The notes beneath the pieces are model-generated. The model saw only the letters and a program-made list of their open reading frames with translations. It was not told where the DNA came from and searched no databases. Of a DNA stretch of 8,595 nucleotides, positions 6,477 to 8,595 are shown piece by piece (within the stretch, counting starts at the first letter, position 1; each line of letters begins with the position of its first letter). The DNA comes from Deltaproteobacteria bacterium. GTDB taxonomy: Bacteria > Myxococcota_A > Polyangia > HGW-17. The position numbers and the translations under genes were made by a program. The DNA is taken from contig QKIM01000134.1 of assembly GCA_003249585.1 (NCBI GenBank), forward strand, positions 1 to 8,595. Reading direction: 5' to 3'.

Positions 6477-7586
6477 ATGAAGAGAATATACTTTTTGCTG
6501 AGCGTTTTTGTATTGGGCTGCGGTTCACCACAGGTGGCGTTGGAACAGGAGAGTATGACGGTGGAGGCGACCCAATACACGCATCCCGTGCTTGGAGGCG
6601 TGCTCACCGTGTACTCCATGGATGTTCAAAACGGGATCAGGGGAATCTACGAGCGTGACGGCCAGTCCATCACGTTCCAGACCAAAAGGGGAGAAGAGTC
6701 CTCCCAGTGGCTCGCCGGCGATGATGAAGCCCCCATGTATGAGATTGACGTACAGTTTCTCGACGAGTTCGGTGCGGTATACCTTACCCAGACGGGGGGC
6801 CACGAATACATCGATCCTTCGTGGAAAGACGACGACAACACGGTCGAGGTGGAGGGGTACGTGGATCACGGCCACAGGATGCGATCCTTCATGCTGACGC
6901 TGGAAGCCATGGACGTCATCGGCCAGGTGGAGTTTCCCAAGGAGGTCTCCTGGGAGAAGAACGCGTTGTACCAGCTGGGGAGCCACGCGATGGTTCGCGA
7001 GCCTGACCAGAGCCACTTCGATGACTGGGTCGTCGAGGTTGTTCCTCCCCAGGGTGACACGATCACCAAGGCCACCTGGCTCATCACCTGCTACGACTAC
7101 GTCACGAGCACGAGCGCGACCCACGCCGGTTCCGCCTGGCAGACGTGCTTTGACAACACGAGGGAGTGGCATTGTGGGGTGCAGAAGTACAGTCACAGGG
7201 CATCCATATACGCCAAATCTTTCCTGGTGAGCGGCATGGCCGAGCACTCCGCCTCCGCGAGGTACAGAGAGTGCTATGTCTGCGACGCGAACATCTTCAG
7301 GGGCGTCCACTGCAACCACGGCACCTGTGCCTACACCGATCCCATGGCCTACAAATACGGCAAGGACTACAAGCCGAGATACTACGCCATGTGGGGAGAG
7401 AACGGCTGCTGGACGGACTACAGCATTCTGTATGACAACGGGAGGCACGTGTGCAACGACGACACGGGCCGGCAGGCGTGGGATGTCAAGTGGGACTACT
7501 TCGGTGACCGCTACGACGGCACCTGCGGTGACACCACCCTGCGCAGATACGCCCCCAGCTACGACTCGCTCATCAGCGGACTGTAG
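6477..7586 (+). CDS. Cysteine-rich secreted lipoprotein, paralogue of 3129-4808
   Basis: 369-residue predicted lipoprotein. The short signal peptide ends in V-F-V-L-G-C (Cys15) with Gly at +2, suggesting an outer-membrane location. The ATG at 6477 follows GAGGAG by five bases. The N-terminal domain matches the other lipoprotein without gaps over residues 71-119: R-G (71-72), P-x-Y-E-x-D (86-91), G-G (107-108), P-x-W-x-D-D (114-119); I count 15 of 49 identical. A middle region has extra cysteines (205, 224, 233, 266, 269). The shared C-terminal module runs from C-N-H-G-T-C (279-284) through C-x2-D-Y (311-315) and C-x-D-D (326-329) to C-G-D (350-352). It lacks the PPC-like repeats and ends 17 residues later. 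Function is unknown; the even spread of cysteines implies disulfide-stabilised extracytoplasmic folds. Confidence 0.85.
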   Translation: MKRIYFLLSVFVLGCGSPQVALEQESMTVEATQYTHPVLGGVLTVYSMDVQNGIRGIYERDGQSITFQTKRGEESSQWLAGDDEAPMYEIDVQFLDEFGAVYLTQTGGHEYIDPSWKDDDNTVEVEGYVDHGHRMRSFMLTLEAMDVIGQVEFPKEVSWEKNALYQLGSHAMVREPDQSHFDDWVVEVVPPQGDTITKATWLITCYDYVTSTSATHAGSAWQTCFDNTREWHCGVQKYSHRASIYAKSFLVSGMAEHSASARYRECYVCDANIFRGVHCNHGTCAYTDPMAYKYGKDYKPRYYAMWGENGCWTDYSILYDNGRHVCNDDTGRQAWDVKWDYFGDRYDGTCGDTTLRRYAPSYDSLISGL

Positions 7587-7601
7587 GGTATCATGCATGA
7601 A

Positions 7602-7629
7602 GGTCGCGAATCGCTCTGCGAGTGCGACC
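7602..7629. terminator. Hairpin between convergent genes
   Basis: GGTCGC (7602-7607) pairs with GCGACC (7624-7629). Inside the loop, TCGC and GCGA form an inner stem around TCT. It lies 15 bp after the lipoprotein stop and before the convergent stop at 7706. No U-run follows on either strand, so it may pause or protect transcript ends rather than act as a classical terminator. Confidence 0.4.
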
Positions 7630-7705
7630 GAGCTTTGGCGAGACCCATTCCCTGTGTGTGAGTCCTCACGGCCGTAGAGGGTATTCAGAACACGAGTGAC
7701 AGGGA

Positions 7706-8353
7706 TCAGAAGGAGACGGAGACCAGGGGGAGGAAGAAGGCGGCGCCGGCCGGCGCGGTGAAACCCGCCTTGTGGTCTTCACGTCCGGAGATGGAGAGGA
7801 GGGTGGTGTCGTGGGCGTACAGGCCGCCCCGGTTGCCACCCATCTGCATGTAGTAGCGCATGCGCTTGTTCCTGTTGGCGTCGGAGGTGACGATGGGGGC
7901 GGCGATGGCCGAGGTCAGTTTTCCGATGGCGCCCAGGACGACCAGGGTGATGGGGACGGCCACGTTGCCGCCCGAGGTGGCCGTGTCCACGAGGTAGATG
8001 ATGCCGCCGTACATGGCGATGCCCGAGAGCAGGCCCACGGTGGCCCAGTCATCGTTGCCCGCATAGAAATGGCCGGTGCCGAAGCCGAGCATGAATTCCA
8101 GGAGGAAGGCCAGGGCCACGGACTTCTCGCCGGGCGCCTCCATGGGGTAGGCGACCGGGGGCTGCTGGTAGGTGGCGCGGTAGGCGGGGGCATAGGTGGT
8201 GCACCCGCCGCCGTAGCAGGAGCGGTGGCACTGTCCGTTGCTGTAGTGGTACCCCGCCGGGCAGGTGGGGGCCACGGTCTGGGCGGCGGCGGTGCTGGGG
8301 AGAACCATGGCGAGGGAGAAGAGGCCGAGAACGGAGAGGGAACGCAGGGTCAT
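7706..8353 (-). CDS. Secreted/membrane TM2-like domain protein
   Basis: 215-residue protein with a cleavable signal peptide (1 to about 24, ending T-A-A-A-Q). A short cysteine-rich segment follows (Cys31, 42, 46, 51, with C-P-A-G-Y-H-Y-S-N-G-Q-C), then a Tyr/Pro-rich linker (53-74). The core (77-124) has E-K-S-V-A-L-A-F-L-L-E-F and L-G-F-G-T-G-H-F-Y-A-G followed by a second hydrophobic helix. This resembles the TM2 domain, in which K-S...G-G-x-G-x-H-x-F-Y-x-G precedes a helical hairpin. A further hydrophobic stretch lies at 132-155, and the chain ends in Phe. The ATG at 8353 is chosen because GGAGG lies six bases upstream. The role of TM2 proteins in bacteria is poorly defined, so no function is assigned. 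It is convergent with the preceding lipoprotein gene. Confidence 0.75.
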   Translation of the reverse strand: MTLRSLSVLGLFSLAMVLPSTAAAQTVAPTCPAGYHYSNGQCHRSCYGGGCTTYAPAYRATYQQPPVAYPMEAPGEKSVALAFLLEFMLGFGTGHFYAGNDDWATVGLLSGIAMYGGIIYLVDTATSGGNVAVPITLVVLGAIGKLTSAIAAPIVTSDANRNKRMRYYMQMGGNRGGLYAHDTTLLSISGREDHKAGFTAPAGAAFFLPLVSVSF

Positions 8354-8384
8354 GAGCAACCTCCGGGAGGGTGTGTGTGGCCCT

Positions 8385-8412
8385 ATTTTAGCATGTCAGG
8401 GGCGTCCGTCAG
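8385..8412 (-). promoter_or_regulatory. Sigma-70-like promoter of the TM2-like gene
   Basis: On the minus strand CTGACG (8412-8407) and TAAAAT (8390-8385) are separated by 16 bp, giving a start near 8378 and a leader of about 25 nt before the ATG at 8353. Its position in the 73-bp gap suggests the gene can be transcribed independently of the upstream oxidase gene. Confidence 0.4.
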
Positions 8413-8426
8413 GGGAAAAGGTGCGG

Positions 8427-8595
8427 TCAGAGGATTTTTCCGGGGTTCAGCAGATTCTGCGGATCCCAGGCCCGCTTGATGGCCCGCATCATGTCCAGGG
8501 CGGAGGGATCGTGCTCGAGGGCCATGAACCGTCGTTTGGAGATCCCGATGCCGTGCTCGCCGGAGAGGGTGCCGCCCAGGCGGATGGTGGTGGAG
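8427..8595 (-). CDS. C-terminal end of FAD-linked oxidase (GlcD/D-lactate dehydrogenase type), truncated by window
   Basis: Only the last 56 codons are present. They contain G-G-T-L-S-G-E-H-G-I-G, then K-R-R-F-M, M-M-R-A-I-K and a terminal D-P-x-N-L-L-N-P-G-K-I-L. This is the characteristic end of the FAD-linked oxidase C-terminal domain in flavoproteins such as glycolate oxidase subunit GlcD and D-2-hydroxyacid or D-lactate dehydrogenases. The His in G-E-H-G-I-G belongs to the conserved active-site segment. These enzymes oxidise 2-hydroxy acids and pass electrons to the respiratory chain or another acceptor. The exact substrate cannot be judged from the fragment. The reading frame is intact to the right edge. 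Confidence 0.85.
   Translation of the reverse strand, partial: STTIRLGGTLSGEHGIGISKRRFMALEHDPSALDMMRAIKRAWDPQNLLNPGKIL

Noticed and set aside
6525..7598. Minus-strand open frame opposite the second lipoprotein
   Set aside because: Shadow composition with no recognisable domain; the plus strand is supported by homology to the other lipoprotein.
7772..8479. Plus-strand open frame opposite the TM2-like gene
   Set aside because: Almost entirely Gly, Val, Ala and Glu in a repetitive pattern expected from antisense of GC-rich coding sequence.

Overview
The window is GC-rich chromosomal DNA, apparently from a Gram-negative bacterium. Three predicted lipoproteins carry a classical lipobox followed by a non-Asp residue, which suits outer-membrane sorting. 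Two promoter regions look sigma-54-dependent. The mix of cysteine-rich lipoproteins, PPC-like repeats and a TM2-like protein fits a deltaproteobacterial or myxobacterial lineage. That placement is inference: there is no rRNA or other marker gene here. I see no tRNA, CRISPR array, insertion sequence or phage gene.

Layout. 1-1456 (+) is the 3' part of an MBOAT-family membrane O-acyltransferase, open at the left edge. Facing it on the minus strand are a 244-residue lipoprotein (2630 to 1896) and, 50 bp downstream, a small two-helix membrane ORF (1845 to 1366) whose end overlaps the MBOAT gene. 2631-3128 is a divergent intergenic region that becomes AT-rich. It holds repeated TGTACA/TCGTACA half-sites and a strong -24/-12 (sigma-54) promoter. 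This promoter would drive a 559-residue secreted cysteine-rich lipoprotein (3129-4808) that ends in two near-identical PPC-like repeats. 5005-6222 encodes an enzyme of the L-fucose/L-arabinose isomerase-like family, followed by an intrinsic terminator. A second AT-rich promoter region, again with a -24/-12 element, precedes a 369-residue cysteine-rich lipoprotein (6477-7586). Convergent to it on the minus strand are a secreted TM2-like membrane protein (8353 to 7706) and the C-terminal end of a GlcD-type FAD-linked oxidase, cut by the right edge.

How the genes relate. The most interesting signal is that the lipoproteins at 3129-4808 and 6477-7586 are diverged paralogues. They share an N-terminal domain alignable without gaps over 49 residues, and a downstream module built on C-N-H-G-T-C ... 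C-x2-D-Y ... C-x-D-D-x20-C-G-D. Both lie behind GGCAT-N5-TTGC elements. This suggests a co-regulated, sigma-54-controlled set of surface lipoproteins whose shared modules I do not recognise. The sugar-isomerase-like gene between them may be a bystander or a functional partner; the sequence does not decide. The remaining genes look like ordinary envelope and metabolic functions.
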